64,000 nt of DNA from Euglena gracilis. Its lineage: Eukaryota; Euglenida; Euglenophyceae; Euglenales. Location: contig CP154954.1 of assembly GCA_039621445.1 (NCBI GenBank), positions 47,161,847-47,225,846 of the forward strand, written 5' to 3'. The number at the start of each line of letters is the position of its first letter. The stretch's first letter is position 1. The position numbers were made by a program, and so were the translations under genes. The notes beneath the pieces are model-generated. The model was not told the origin of the DNA and searched no databases. It saw only the letters and a list, made by a program, of their open reading frames with translations. Positions 50,606-61,899 of the stretch are shown in pieces.

Positions 50606-50912
50606 CCGAGCTCCCCCCCCGAGCTATTCCCATTGGGGGATGGGAATAGCTCACTGTCATAGCACTTTTTACAAAGAACTTTCGAAAAAAGTGCTGAGAA
50701 ATGGACGTTGTTGGGACGTTTCAAAAAATTGATTTCTGGCAAATGTGCTTAAATTGACAATTTTTTGCGGGCATCCAAAAAGCTGCCAAAAATGACCTCT
50801 TTTTGGCTGCCCGAGGCTCGGGTGTGGGAATAGCTCGGGGGGACCTAGGTCTCCCCCCCCGAGCTGTTCCCATTGGGCCGTAAAGGGTCCCGGGGACGGG
50901 AATAGCTCAGGG
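50606..50912. mobile_element. Foldback element with GAGCTATTCCCAT ends
   Basis: Inverted GAGCTATTCCCAT/ATGGGAATAGCTC at 50618-50653 and a second pair at 50823-50912. The core 50640-50760 is present inverted at 37745-37890. Confidence 0.65.
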
Positions 50913-51133
50913 AGGGGGGATGATAGGCATTTGCCAAATTTAGGAGTTGGCCAACCAAATTAGGCATTTGCCAATTGAAATTACCTTGCTAACATCAACC
51001 TGCTTCTGCATGCCGTCGGCCAGCTGTGTGCTCCCCCTGAAACCAACCCCCCGTCCAAACCGACCCCTTGAAGGAGTTCCGCCAACCCAAAAGTCCTAAA
51101 CCGACGGGTCGGTTTGAATGGGGGGGGGGGTTA

Positions 51134-51238
51134 CGTTGTGGCGTTGTGTTGTGTTGTGTTGTGTTGTGTTGTGTTGTGTTGTGTTGCGTTGTGTTGTGTT
51201 GTGTTGCGTTGCGTTGTGTTGCGTTGTGTTGTGTTGAA
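51134..51238 (+). repeat. GTGTT microsatellite followed by CCCTAA-like sequence
   Basis: About 20 GTGTT pentamers with some GCGTT variants. It is followed by AACCCTGACCCTAATCC and TAACCCTATTCC, resembling degenerate telomeric repeats. Confidence 0.9.
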
Positions 51239-51545
51239 CCCTGACCCTAATCCTGACCATAACCCTATTCCTAAAAATAATGGAGTTCACCCGCACTTTG
51301 ACTTCCGCAATTGAGAACATGGTGTGGGAAAGATTTTGAAGGACGTGTAAAGTGTTCGTTTGAGAGCAGTGCCAGGCAACAGCAATTTTTTTTTCAAACG
51401 CGTGTGGGCGAAATTTCTGGAAAAATTTTACTTTTCTCAATTACACTTTCACCAAGCCTTCTGACCAAAAACCAACGGACGCACCAGAACAGCACATTGC
51501 TCTCAGAACTCGGCAATTGCACAGATCCCAACAATGTGCCACATC

Positions 51546-51734
51546 TCAAGGTAGCTTCCGTGGGCGCGGTTTCCGCAGGGGCCCCAGGAGCAGCCCTTCT
51601 GCGTGGTCCAGGCCAACCGCCAGGCCAGCACCGAGGGCCATTAGAGCCGCCACCTGGAGCAGCAAGTGTCGCTTGGTCAGATATGGCACGGCGGTTGCTA
51701 CGATGGCATAATAGGCGACAGCCCCGGACGTGCC
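51546..51734 (-). CDS. Candidate terminal exon: two membrane segments
   Basis: Acceptor CCGCAG at 51735. 62 residues: GTSGAVAYYAIVATAVPYL, TKRHLLLQVAALMALGAGLA and VGLDHAEGLLLG, a basic tail RKPRPRKLP, then TGA. Two hydrophobic helices are obvious. It is in phase 0 with 54459-54515 and could be the 3' end of a gene running from about 62 kb. Function unknown. Confidence 0.5.
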   Translation of the reverse strand, partial: GTSGAVAYYAIVATAVPYLTKRHLLLQVAALMALGAGLAVGLDHAEGLLLGPLRKPRPRKLP

Positions 51735-51739
51735 CTGCG

Positions 51740-52129
51740 GCCATGTATCCCTGGGCTCTTGCGACCCACAAGCAAGTTTGGGTGTGCGTTCGGTTTTTCG
51801 CATGGCACCGTTTTGAAGTTTTTTCGCATGGTGTCATTTTTTTTGCAGTTTTTGCGGCAGCCAAAGCTTCGGCTGTGTGCTGCGTTTTGGTCCAGGACAT
51901 GCCCCATATTGTAGCCAATACAATACCCATCGTGCATTGGATTGCCCTTAAAACTGGCTTCAAAAAATATCTGCATCACAATTTACCATCTCGACACCCT
52001 CTCTCCGTGAGAAGCGGCCGTAGGCTGAAGAACTGGAGGTGTCAATGGTCGCCAGGGAGGAAGATTGGACATACGGACAAGAATTATTGTGGACAAGAAG
52101 TGCTGTACAAAAATTATGGTTCTGCACAC
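51740..52129. other. No gene recognised
   Basis: The long plus frame 51311-52297 crosses this region but is antisense to the exon above and lacks domains. Confidence 0.35.
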
Positions 52130-52495
52130 CAAATTGGCACTTGCCGCTCAAACAGGAGATTGGCAACTCAAAACCAAGAACTGGCCACAAAACTGTCATT
52201 TGTCCCCAATTTGGGAATTTGTGCACTCAATGCCCAGACTTGGCACACCAAATTATGGATTTTCCCATCAAACTTTGGAACTGACAATGGGAAATAAGGC
52301 ATTTGCCGCCCAAAATTAGGAATTAGCAAACCGCATTAGGTTTGCAACCCAAATTTGGCATTTGTCCCAAAATTTAAGAGTTTGCATCCAAAATTAGGCA
52401 TTTGCTTCCCAAATTTTGTAGTTTGCACCTCAAATTAGGCATTTGCCTCTCGAAAATTTGGAGTTGGCCCACCAATTAGGCATTTGCTAATTTGG
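52130..52495 (+). repeat. Phased AAATTAGGCATTTGC repeats, right block
   Basis: As at 50370-50600. The two blocks flank the membrane-protein exon. Confidence 0.7.
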
Positions 52496-52818
52496 GGGCT
52501 AGGTGCGCCGCTCACGGGGGGGGGGGGTCCCAGACCCCCCCCGCACGGCCCCTGCTCGGCTTTTTTTGGACGCTGTTTTTTCAATTTCAATTTCAATTTC
52601 AAATTCAATTTTAACAAGGGTTTTTCTAAGAAAAGGGAAAAAACACCCACTAGGTTTTGCATATAAAATTTCTGAATACATCTCCATCATTTTTGGCAAC
52701 TTCTGGGTCATTTCTGCCAAAAAAAATCTTTCCACAAAATATGAAAAAGTCATAAATTTGCATTTTTTTTTTGCAGTTTTGGATGTTTTTGACCATTTTT
52801 TTGGCAGTTTTTGAACTT

Positions 52819-53227
52819 ACCTCCCCCAACCTTGTCTAAGAACCGGAAAAGATGGGTAAGAACCCGGGGGGGGGGGGTGCTTATTTTGCCAAAATATGGG
52901 TAAGAACCAGGGGGGTGGTGCTTAGACAAGGGGGAAAATTTTGACTGCAAAAAAAATCCGGCACTTCGCGCCGAAAAGGAGAAAACTCCCCTTATTTTGA
53001 AAGTCCACTGTTGAACTTACACACATTTGGTTGCAGAAATCAACAATACCTCACCAAATCAGGTCTCAGAAGTTGCAGAAATTTCAAATTTTTTGAGAAA
53101 TTTCCCTTAAAAATGCACACAAAATAAACCTCCCCGTGACGATGACCTGTAAAAAGATGGGTAAGAACCGGGGGGGGGGGTGGTGCTTAGACAAGGGTGG
53201 TGCTTAGACAAGGGGGGGGGGGAGGTA
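52819..53227. mobile_element. MITE-like element with CTTGTCTAAG / CTTAGACAAG ends
   Basis: The left CTCCCCCAACCTTGTCTAAG is mirrored by CTTAGACAAGGGGGGGGGAG on the right. GATGGGTAAGAACC with a G tract is repeated three times inside. A CACTTCGCGCCGAAAAGG hairpin lies near 52958. No coding capacity. Confidence 0.75.
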
Positions 53228-54458
53228 GTAGTATTCGAAGTATGGTTTGGGTGTTTCATAACGAGTTTTCTTCAACAAAACTTTGATGCTTTTTGGGGCG
53301 TTTTTTTTTATAGAAAAAAAGCACGTTGTTTTGGCTTTTTTTAAAAAAAACGCCAACTATGACCTCGACCCCCCTCCGCCCTCTGTGCCCAGCTTCCTCA
53401 TGAAAATTGATCAAAAATGGCCAAAAATGGCCAAAAATGACCACTTTTGGACCCGAAAATCACCGATTTTGGGCCGCGCGCCGCCCGCGCGGCCGCCCTC
53501 GGCCCCCCCCCCCCCCGCAGCCACCCTCAGCCCCCCCCCCCGCCGTGCCTAACCTCCATTGCCTAATGCAATCAGAATTGAACAATTAATGCAATGCAGA
53601 AATTGAACAAAATTGCGGAAACTTTCACACATCAAATCCCCCCGAAAAACCCAGGGGTTCATTGGCTGGGGGAAAAAAGGTGTTCACTAGATCCCCCCGT
53701 GGTCCCCTTGTGAGAGGGCTGGCCAGAGCTGGGTCAAACACGGTCCAGGAGAAAACCAAAAATCAGCAATGTATGTGAATGGCAGCAAGATTTTACTTGG
53801 CCCCCCGGGGGGGGGGCGAACAAAGTTTAAACATACAAATATAAATATAAAATCTACAAACATAAAAAGAAATATAAATCAACACACACATATGGCAGCA
53901 AGGTTTTACTTGCCCCCCGAGTAAAATCTCCATGGGGGGCAGCAGCCTCCGCGTCCGACTCCCCCCCCCCCTTTCGGTCCCGCAGCGGCCTGGATCCGCG
54001 ACGGATCCGGGCAAATCGGTTGGATCTGGGGAGATTTGGCACTTAATTCTGGGAATGGGGCTGCGGTTCGGATCGGCACGCTGAAAAATTGGTCTTTTGA
54101 GGACCCAGACAGGCCGGAAGTTAGGGTACCGTTTTGGGAAGAGTTTTAAAAGGAAGATTTTTAGGGACCCGCAATTTGAGCTGCTAATTTGAGCTGCTGG
54201 CCATTTTAAAAAATTGATTTCCACATCAAAGAAAGCATTGAAGATTTCTTTTGGCCACCAGGGCCCAACTTCATGCCAACCTCCCAAGTGGATTCACAGG
54301 TGACAACTTCCTTGGGGCACTGAATTCTCCTGACATGTCAGGGAGGTCTTCGGATGCTGCAGTGCAGGGGGCGCCCAGCTGGAGCAGCAGCACATCCCCA
54401 CGGCAACGTTCACGGGCAGGCTGCGGAGTTTGAGTTGGCCCAGGCGCTGGGCCCCCAC
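53228..54458. other. Spacer with no recognised gene
   Basis: Contains TGGCAGCAAG(A/G)TTTTACTTG twice (53780 and 53891), AAATATAAAN-rich low complexity at 53830-53880 and a GC-rich stretch at 53940-54010. Confidence 0.35.
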
Positions 54459-54515
54459 CTTCCCCACCGCGTACACGGCGAACGCCCCGGCCGACAGCAA
54501 CGCCACAAAACGCAG
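54459..54515 (-). CDS. Candidate 57-nt exon: one membrane segment
   Basis: Acceptor CTCGTGAG at 54516, donor AAG-GTGGGG at 54458. 19 codons, phase 0 at both ends: LRFVALLSAGAFAVYAVGK. Hydrophobic with positive ends. Read-through into the intron stays open, so the donor is not certain. Confidence 0.4.
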
Positions 54516-55344
54516 CTCACGAGTGGTGGGGGCACTCGCGCAGTGAGCGGAGCATGGGGTGCAAAGAGGAGGAAGAGTGGGTGAGAATGCATAAATGATG
54601 GAAAGGAGAATCAAAAAATTGGGGGAATGCAAAAAAAAAAGTGTTCGAAAACAAAAAAAAAAAAAAAAGTGATGGCACCACATTTTTTTTTTGGCCCCAG
54701 GCACCCACCGGGGGAGGGGATTTGGCAGACCCACCCACCCTCCCCCCGCCCCCGGTCCAAACTTCCTGAAATCCTGAAAAAATCCCGGACCTTCTTGTAG
54801 TTGTCATTCCAACTGCTCAGAGGCCAATCCTCTTCCGCAAGCTCATGTCTTGGGGATTGCAGAGGCATCCACTTTCAAATGGAGCCTGTACCAGGGGGAA
54901 AAAACCCAAGACCGATATTTCGAAAAAAAAGATCCCTCAAATTCAATATTCTGCAAAAAAACTTCCCTGCAACAATTTGTTTCCTGTTTTTGATTTTTTA
55001 TTCACTGTGAATTTTTGTCGAGACTGTGTATGTCTGCCAAACCAAAAAGGAGGATGGTCTGATGTAGGCTTCGGCGAGTTAGGCGAGGTTGGTGGTTCGT
55101 TTTATTTCCAGAAGAAAAATCAGGTCACAAGGTGTGAGGCCCCACGACATCGTACCTTCGACCTCTTGGAAGGAGGAGGATGGGTATTCAAGGACCTTCC
55201 CTGAAAAAGAGCCAAAGAAACTTCTTTGGTTCCACTTGCGATGAGTTTGGCAACGTTTTTGGTGAATTCCGGGGATGGTACATTACTGTACCGTCCCCAG
55301 AATTCACCAAAAACGTTGATGACACCCACCAGGGGGGGGGGGAA
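54516..55344. other. Spacer with no recognised gene
   Basis: Poly-A-rich minus-strand introns likely. 55240-55320 contains an inverted pair GGTGAATTC-GGGGA-GGTAC / GTACC-GTCCCC-AGAATTCACC. Confidence 0.35.
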
Positions 55345-55812
55345 ATGCGCTCGCCCGGCCTCGGAAAAAATGCGCAAAAATGCGCAAAAATGCGCAAAAA
55401 TGCGCAAAAAAATGCGCAAAAAATGCGCATTTTTGGAAAAAATGCGCAAAAATGTGCAAAATCCGAGAAAAAATGTGCAAAAATCACGAAAATGCAAAAA
55501 TTACCCAAAAACATGCAAAAATGGCACCAAATTTGAAGAAATTATGTAGAATAATGAGGAAAATGTACGTTTCAAAAAAAATCAAAAATTTCAAATTTTT
55601 GCAAAAAATTGCAAAAATGGTCAAAAAATGCGAAAATTTTGGAAAGTCACGAAAAAATGTGCCAAAAAGCAAAAAAATGTACTGAAAAAAACGAAAAAAT
55701 GCGCAAAAAATGCGAAAAAATGCGCAAAAATGCGCATTTTTGGAAAATTTGAAAAAATGCGCAAAAAATGCGCAAAAATGCGAAAAAATGCGAAACGCAT
55801 TCCCCCCCCCCT
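55345..55812 (-). mobile_element. GCGCATTTTT element, copy 2 (inverted)
   Basis: Reverse-complement counterpart of 23834-24251, with the core AATTATGTAGAATAATGAGG and an AAACGCATTCCCCC end. Confidence 0.8.
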
Positions 55813-56068
55813 GCACCCACATCGAAATGCATTCAAAAAAGTGGACCCCCATATTAATCCACTGGGATTCGATAGGGGCCCAAAAGTTAAGCCGCCGGTG
55901 CATATCTCTGTTAACACAGCCAATTTACCCGACACATACTGTTTGTAATTCCTTTTAGAGATAGGGTTAGGAATACAATCGGCGTTCAGAAAAGAAACCA
56001 CAAAAGGGTTAGATCGAAGTTAGAAAGGTGGGCTGAAATCAGGCCCCTGGGTTCGGGTCTTGTTACTG

Positions 56069-56467
56069 GAACCCCCCCCAGGGGGTACCCCCCCCCAATA
56101 TAAAGCCCCCCCTGGGGTTTATTTTTGCTGCCCAAATATAAAGCCCCCCCCCCCTGACGTGGAGCCAGACGCTGGGGTCACTAAGGAAAATCTTTGGGTG
56201 GAAACAAAAAATTTTTCACCAGAAATGCTCCATTTTGGATAAGAATTGCACATTTTGTTTGCAAAAAATGGGAGGTACACAACGAAAATTTGGCATAAAA
56301 TTGGTATTTGGCCACAATTGAAGGCCACCGAAGGTCACAGGGGCCACCCGAAAAAGTTTGATTCCCCCCCTTAATATAAAGCCCCCCCAAATGTAAAGCC
56401 CCCTGGGGGTCTTGAAATCCCGCCCAAATATGAAGCCGGGGGAGCTTAATATTTGGGGGGGGGGTTC
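56069..56467. mobile_element. MITE-like element with AATATAAAGCCCCCC ends
   Basis: The left GAACCCCCCCC and AATATAAAGCCCCCC are mirrored at the right by TTAATATTTGGGGGGGGGTTC. The ends resemble those of the pogo-like element (44114-46437), so it may be a non-autonomous relative. Confidence 0.65.
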
Positions 56468-57240
56468 AACGCCGTTAATCGGGTTGAGTTTACTGGGATT
56501 TTACTGCAAAAAAAGTGTGGCTGGTTTGGGTGCTTGCAACTCCACGGAGTTTGAACCAGCCCAGAGGCATTCTTTTTGGTGGTTGATTTTGAAGAGTGGG
56601 TGAGTTCATGTCACTGGGCCTGGCACGTTTTCTTTTTGACCAGGTCAGGTCAGGCAAGCCCCCATCAGTCGGGTAGAACTAAAATTATATTGTTATTGGT
56701 ATTAATGTGGTTCTGGCTGGTTTGGGGGGGGGTGGATGGAGCATGCACCAAATATCCCCCCCCCCCAAATCAGACAGTCCTCAGTGTGATGCATCATCTT
56801 TTGGAGATGTTTGGACCCTGACGTAAGCTCCCCTGGCAACAAGATCAGGATTTAAATTCAGAGCAAATAGAAACACACGAAATAAACACCAAATTCGAGG
56901 TAAATACCCTTTAAAAAATGCCAAAAGATCTGACAAACAGAAACCTCATGTCAAGCAGGGGGAAAGAATCAGTGCCCATAAAAGCTGCAAACCCTAAATA
57001 AGACAATCACAAAAATGATCCCCATGGGTCTATTTTCAGAAACCCAAATGCACACAATGCCTTGTGTTCGGGCAAGGCAAGGCACCGGTCTCATTTTTTG
57101 GGGAGGGAAGAAAAGGCAAGAGTGGTTGTTGCTGTACTCCTTTCACTGCTCTGCAAGAATGCAGAAGGCTGAAAAGGTTCGCATCTCCCCCTGCACCCCT
57201 CTCGGGCTTCAACTGGTCACATTGTGTCACCGCTGGGGTT
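56468..57240. other. No gene recognised
   Basis: Ordinary composition. Short frames without domains. Confidence 0.35.
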
Positions 57241-57490
57241 TCAGAAGCTACCGCATTTCACAGCGGAGTGGCCGGCCCCCAGCAGCCACTTGCCCCGCAC
57301 CTTGCGCTGGAAGCCCTGCATTTCCAGCAGGTTCTCGCGGGAGGACGCCTTGCGTTTCTTGATCCGCTGGTTGATGGGGGCAGGGAGCCTCGCCGCGGGG
57401 GCAAAGTGTATCGGAAAACCCGACGTCCCCTTGGCGTGTGTATCAGCAGTGTCCCGTTCCCGTTTCCGAATTGCAGCACAGGATTTCTCA
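57241..57490 (-). CDS. Candidate exon, basic helical segment
   Basis: The minus frame reads SCAAIRKRERDTAD, then PAPINQRIKKRKASSRENLL and EMQGFQRK. AAG-GTGCGG (donor at about 57313) would end it in phase 0, matching 54515. Without splicing it stops after KCGSF. GC-rich compared with its flanks. No domain. Confidence 0.4.
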
Positions 57491-57499
57491 ACCGTGTGA

Positions 57500-58358
57500 G
57501 ATGGGCTGAGGTGCCCTGCTGTCGTAGAGAGCACAGAAAGGCGCGTTAAGTCAGCCACAACAGGCTGACTTAAGACAAGAGGGATGCTGACCCCAGGGAT
57601 GTATGGGAAATACTGAGGAGGGGGGTCGGACACCCTCCCGACACGGAGGGGGGGGGGAGAGGTTCGACCCCCCCTAACCTCGAAACAGTGATGAGGAGGG
57701 AATTTTTTGGCTCTGTGGGTCCACAAGGCTGAATACCAGCCCAAAAATTGTTTAAAGATCCCTGACTTTCTATTTGAAAATAAACCCCCAAAATGTTTGT
57801 TGTTTCGAATTTTTTTGACACCTTTTCCCATCGTGGAAACACCAAAATATCCAAACATGTGTGCAGTATGCATAAAAGGGAAAGGTACTTTTTCTGGAGT
57901 GCAATGCCGAAAGAGAATTTTTCACCTTTTTTGGAACCTGCCAAGCTCTGTCCCCTCCTGGGGGGTTCAGAACCGTATATTTCTTAAAGACCGGGGGAGG
58001 AGGGTGCCCCCCCACCCACCCAGGCCAGGGTACTCCCTCCCCCGGGGAAGGGGGATCAGGGGGGCCAACTCTTGGGGAGTCGATTTTGGGTACACTCCTT
58101 CAGGGGGTACCGGCTCGGCCCAACCCCTCCCCCTCCCCCACCCGGGGTCCAACCGTTAAAAAATCCCACGTCCGGACCCCCCACCTTATGCCCCGGGGGG
58201 GGGGGGGGGGTCAGGACCCCCCCCCACCACCACCCAACTCAAAACCAGAGGGCTTCCCATACATCTGGCCACCCCACAGTGCCACGCCGGCACTTGCGTG
58301 GCACCGCAGGGTGGGCATCCCCAGGGACACAGCCCAGGAAAGAGGCCGTTCCCCGCAC
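57500..58358. repeat. C/G-tract spacer
   Basis: C/G-tract blocks at 57610-57675, 57985-58050 and 58120-58240. No gene. Confidence 0.4.
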
Positions 58359-58538
58359 TTTGGGGGTCTCCCTGAGCGTAGGTCCTCAGCGCCTTGTTGG
58401 CCTTCGGGTCCACGTGGCTGAGCACGTCCTGGGTCCTCTCCATCAACTCAGCGGGCGCCCCCCTCCCCCTGCGTCCCGCACAAAACCCCGCCCCGGTCCT
58501 CGCCGGCGATCTCTTCCGGTGCAGCCACATCGGCCACC
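58359..58538 (-). CDS. Candidate pair of exons with a 40-nt intron
   Basis: Exon 58487-58538 (VADVAAPEEIAGEDRGG) and exon 58359-58446 (LMERTQDVLSHVDPKANKAL then RTYAQGDPQ) are separated by a 40-nt GT-AG intron (58447-58486), and phase is kept. The sequence looks helical and polar. Function unknown. Confidence 0.5.
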
Positions 58539-58804
58539 CTGCGGCTGGCAGTCCGGGGGTGTGGACAAACAGAGAAAAAACACTGCACATCGCCACCCTG
58601 GAAGCTGTGACAAGCGCCAAAAGGGTTCAATGTCTGGCTCCACACAAACGACTGCCACACAGACAGGCACCTCAAGCACAATGTGGCGTTGGAAACAAAG
58701 GGTCCAAGGTGCCCAGCCTGAACCAGCCAACAAATGCCCAGCTGCAGACATTACACTCCAGGAATATCGTGCCCGGGAGGGGGGCGAGCGAGGTGCAGCG
58801 CCAC

Positions 58805-58889
58805 CTGCGACTGCAGCCGCCGCTTCATTTGCTGGAGCTGCGCCTGGAGCTGCTGCGCCTTCGCCACCGCTGGCACGGCAGCCGGCGGT
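58805..58889 (-). CDS. Candidate coiled-coil exon
   Basis: Acceptor CTGACTAG, donor CAG-GTGGCG. 85 nt: PPAAVPAVAKAQQLQAQLQQ and MKRRLQSQ, a clear heptad-like Gln/Leu coiled coil. Confidence 0.5.
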
Positions 58890-60040
58890 CTAGTCAGCCC
58901 GAACAGGCCCCCCCCCCCCCCCCCCGTGCCTATGTACCAGCCCCCCCCCCAGAGGACAGCTGGGGCAATGCTGGCGCATATGGTGGCCTGCACCAGGGAC
59001 CAAAGACGATACAGTTTCGGGGGGGGGGTAGCACCAGGTACCCGTGCCTGCCTGTCGCTTCCTGTTGCTGCCTGGGGGATGGGATGAGGAGCGCAGCACC
59101 CATCCTTGGGGCATTGGGGGTAAAAGGGAAAATGTGGGTCTCCTATTTGATGGAGAAAGAACGACTGAACAGACCAACCCCCATATGTTTGAAGAGAAAA
59201 TGCCCTCTTTGAGTTTGGGGACGGGCGAGCCTGAGCTCTCCGCAGCAGGGGGGGAACTGAACGGGAAAAAATGGTGTGGGAAAAAATCTGAACGAAATTT
59301 TGTTCATCCAATTTCCTCTAGTGAACGCCCAAAAAAATTATTCGGCGCTGCGCGCCGATATTTGAAATGTATTTTCAAATCACTTATATTGGTCATTCAA
59401 AAAAGATAGAATATATTCTTTGCTTAGCTTTGCAATTTGGAGTGAACTAACTTCAGGTGAAATCTAGAAATGGCTATATGTTGTTCATGTAACAACTCAT
59501 AAATCAAAAATGCATCTATCCTGCGATCTACCCCCGTGATGGGTCCCAACACCATTGAACACAGTTACTCGTTGGACCTCAGGAAAGCGGCGATGGAAGC
59601 AGGCCCCAAGACATTCCCATTTTGACAGAGGGTCTATGGCGAGCCTGTTGGTAGCACCCCCCAAAATAAGACCTGATCTTATTTTTTGGGGGTCATTTTG
59701 GATTTTCTTGACCGACCCGGGCCCCAAAAAATCCTCATTTTTTTGGGTTTCTAAAGCGCCTCAAAATTTTCCTTCGGAGCTCCGTGCCATGTGTTAATTG
59801 GTATAAATCAAAACTCGCCATGTTTTTTGTGTTTCAAAGTCGTCAAAAGTTTGCAGAATTTTAATCATTCTTGCACCAAAATCAGCGTTCTCCGTAATAT
59901 TCCAGGAATTTTTCATCGGGCTCAGGGCTTCGCGCCAAATTTGATGATAAATTTGGGGGGTCTTTATTTTGAATTTTTTGCTCAGTCAACCCGGGGGGGG
60001 TCTTAAATTTGGAGGTCTTAAATTTGGAGGGGGTATGGGC
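58890..60040. other. No further exon recognised
   Basis: Contains a TCGGCGCTGCGCGCCGA hairpin at about 59341 and AAATTTAAGACCCCCC-type blocks near 60000. Minus frames are open but featureless. Confidence 0.35.
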
Positions 60041-60234
60041 CGCCGTGGGCAACGGCTGGAACGTGGCGGCGTCTGCCTTGACGCCCCGTGAGGCCTCCGC
60101 CAGGGCCTGCCCCGCCGCGCCGTACGCCTCCTGGCGGATGCGGGCCATGGTGTCGATGTGGTCCGCGTCCACCAGGCCCGCCGCGTAGTCCCCGGCAGGC
60201 AGGCACGAGATGGCAAAAAGAACGGCCTCGTGTA
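60041..60234 (-). CDS. Candidate GC-rich exon
   Basis: The acceptor GCCCCCAG ends at 60235. Minus frame: HEAVLFAISCLPAGDYAAGL, VDADHIDTMARIRQEAYG, AAGQALAEASRGVKADAATF. Alanine-rich and helical. The right (3') boundary is uncertain. Confidence 0.45.
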
Positions 60235-60289
60235 CTGGGGGCTGCGGGTTCAGTGCGGAGGGAATCTTCTTGGCACGTTTGATGGGGCC

Positions 60290-60470
60290 AGCCAGGGCTG
60301 TATGGGAAGGCCTGGTGGGGGGGCCGGACCCCCCCCCCGAGGTGGGGGTCCACCACCCCCACCCACCGGCGCAAAGAAAATTTTGACCTAAAAATCGGCG
60401 CTCCCACAGAAATACGGGAAGGCCCGGTGGGTGGGGGTCGACGCCCGACCCACCACCCAGAGGGTTGCAG
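60290..60470. repeat. C/G-tract block related to 9240-9310
   Basis: GGGAAGGCCTGGTGGGGG and GGTGGGGGTCCACCACCCCC palindromes, plus AAAAATCGGCGCTCCCAC. Confidence 0.6.
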
Positions 60471-60597
60471 GGATTCCTCCACAGCCCTGGGGCCAGCATT
60501 GGTCTCGCGCTGCAATGTGGTGCACGAAAACATCACAGCACATCCATCCTGTCAGTGGTGGTTTCTCTTTGCTTTTTTTTGGGGGGGGGGTTGGAAC

Positions 60598-60687
60598 GCT
60601 GGCGCCGGTCTGGACCACGGTGGCCTGCTGGAGGCTTCCGAGCAGCTGCTCCGCCTTGGCGAGGGCTGTGCTGGCGGTTTGGTGGGA
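60598..60687 (-). CDS. Candidate 90-nt exon, helical
   Basis: AG acceptor at 60688-60689 and GTTCC donor at 60597. 30 codons in one frame: SHQTASTALAKAEQLLGSL, QQATVVQTGAS. A likely coiled coil. Confidence 0.45.
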
Positions 60688-61197
60688 CTTGAGCAGCCGG
60701 GGTTGGGGGGATGACGCTTGATGCCCGCAGACACAGCGAAGAGAAACGGCGACAGAAAAGGGGAAAAGAACAGCGGGAAGGGGCCAAGGTAAGAAATGCG
60801 AGCAAAACAAAATGCAAAAGGACAGAAGCAATGAGTTACGATGCTAACTTGAATCAATACAATACAATACGATACGATGCTAACGCCCACTTGCCACCCT
60901 TGGGGATGAAAATATGTCAAATTCCAGAGTGTGTCACAGTTGAAACTCAACAGTTGTTCAAAAAAGAAAAGTAAACGTAGGTGGACCCCTCCCCCCAGGG
61001 GGGGGGTGGGATGTCACGGGAGGTAGGTTCGTGGGAGGTAGGTGCCGCGGCCTATCAACCAACCAAAACAGGGGTTTGGTTGGGCCGCGGCCGACCGCGA
61101 CCCAACCACGGCCATATTTTGCTGTCAGAATTCTGATTTGGTTGGGCCGCGGCCCCAACCAAACTGCAAAAGACGATCACAAAACAAAAAAAATATT

Positions 61198-61419
61198 TTA
61201 TGGAGGTTTGGAAAGCCGCCCGCTGGTTGGGGTCTCGGACTTGGGCGGCGCTGGCCGGGGAGGCGAGGTGGGGGGCGGCTTCTCCTTAGGGGGAAGGATG
61301 TCAGACAGGTTCGCCTTGACGTAGGAGCGGGCGATGTCGACCTCGTCATCCGAGATGTCTTCCACCTGGGGCAGCCCCCTGTGGCGTAACCTCCCTACCC
61401 AAATTTGACGACGGGCCAT
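61198..61419 (-). CDS. Candidate exon or small ORF, acidic then Pro-rich
   Basis: 73-residue minus frame from an ATG at 61419: VEDISDDEVDIARSYVKANL, then a Pro/Lys-rich tail (PPKEKPPPTSPPRPAPP) and TAA. A CCCCAG acceptor precedes VEDIS, so the first residues may be intronic. Part of the same GC-rich minus-strand series. Confidence 0.4.
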   Translation of the reverse strand: MARRQIWVGRLRHRGLPQVEDISDDEVDIARSYVKANLSDILPPKEKPPPTSPPRPAPPKSETPTSGRLSKPP

Positions 61420-61899
61420 TTTTTGACTTTGGTCAGAGGAAATCCGAAGGGGTCAGGGTGGTTTCAGATGGTTCCAACAAAAATGTCTGATCTCAAAATC
61501 GCTCGATGGGGATCTCCCATTGCCTTGTGGGCCTGGTGCTCTTCTCAGAAGCGGTCCATCCGCTTGTATTCCACTTTTGCGTCAGCCCTGCCCATGGGGC
61601 ATCTGCTCAGTGTGGTCGCGGACCCTTCTCTTCTCCCATCCCGTATCCGTACGATACCGAATTTGTGGTGATTTGAGCGAACACCCCCCGTTTAGGAAGG
61701 CCCCTCGGATGCCGGCCCCCGTACCTTCCAGCCAATAGGGAAATATCCACAATTGAGACAGACCCACCAGTGGCGTGGGAAAAATAAAATGCTGAAGCTA
61801 AGGCATAGTGACAGGGATTCAAGTTAATGGAGTATTAGGCACAAACCACTTTTGTCTCGAAAAGGACAACCCTGAGGCGCTTTGGACCCATTCCACCCT

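Noticed and set aside
51311-52297. 328-residue plus-strand ORF
   Set aside because: It is antisense to the membrane-segment exon 51546-51734, crosses satellite sequence at its 3' end and has no domain; the minus strand has the better coding signal.
58186-58893. Plus-strand ORFs across 58.1-59.2 kb
   Set aside because: Antisense to better supported minus-strand exons with splice sites; their length comes from high GC.
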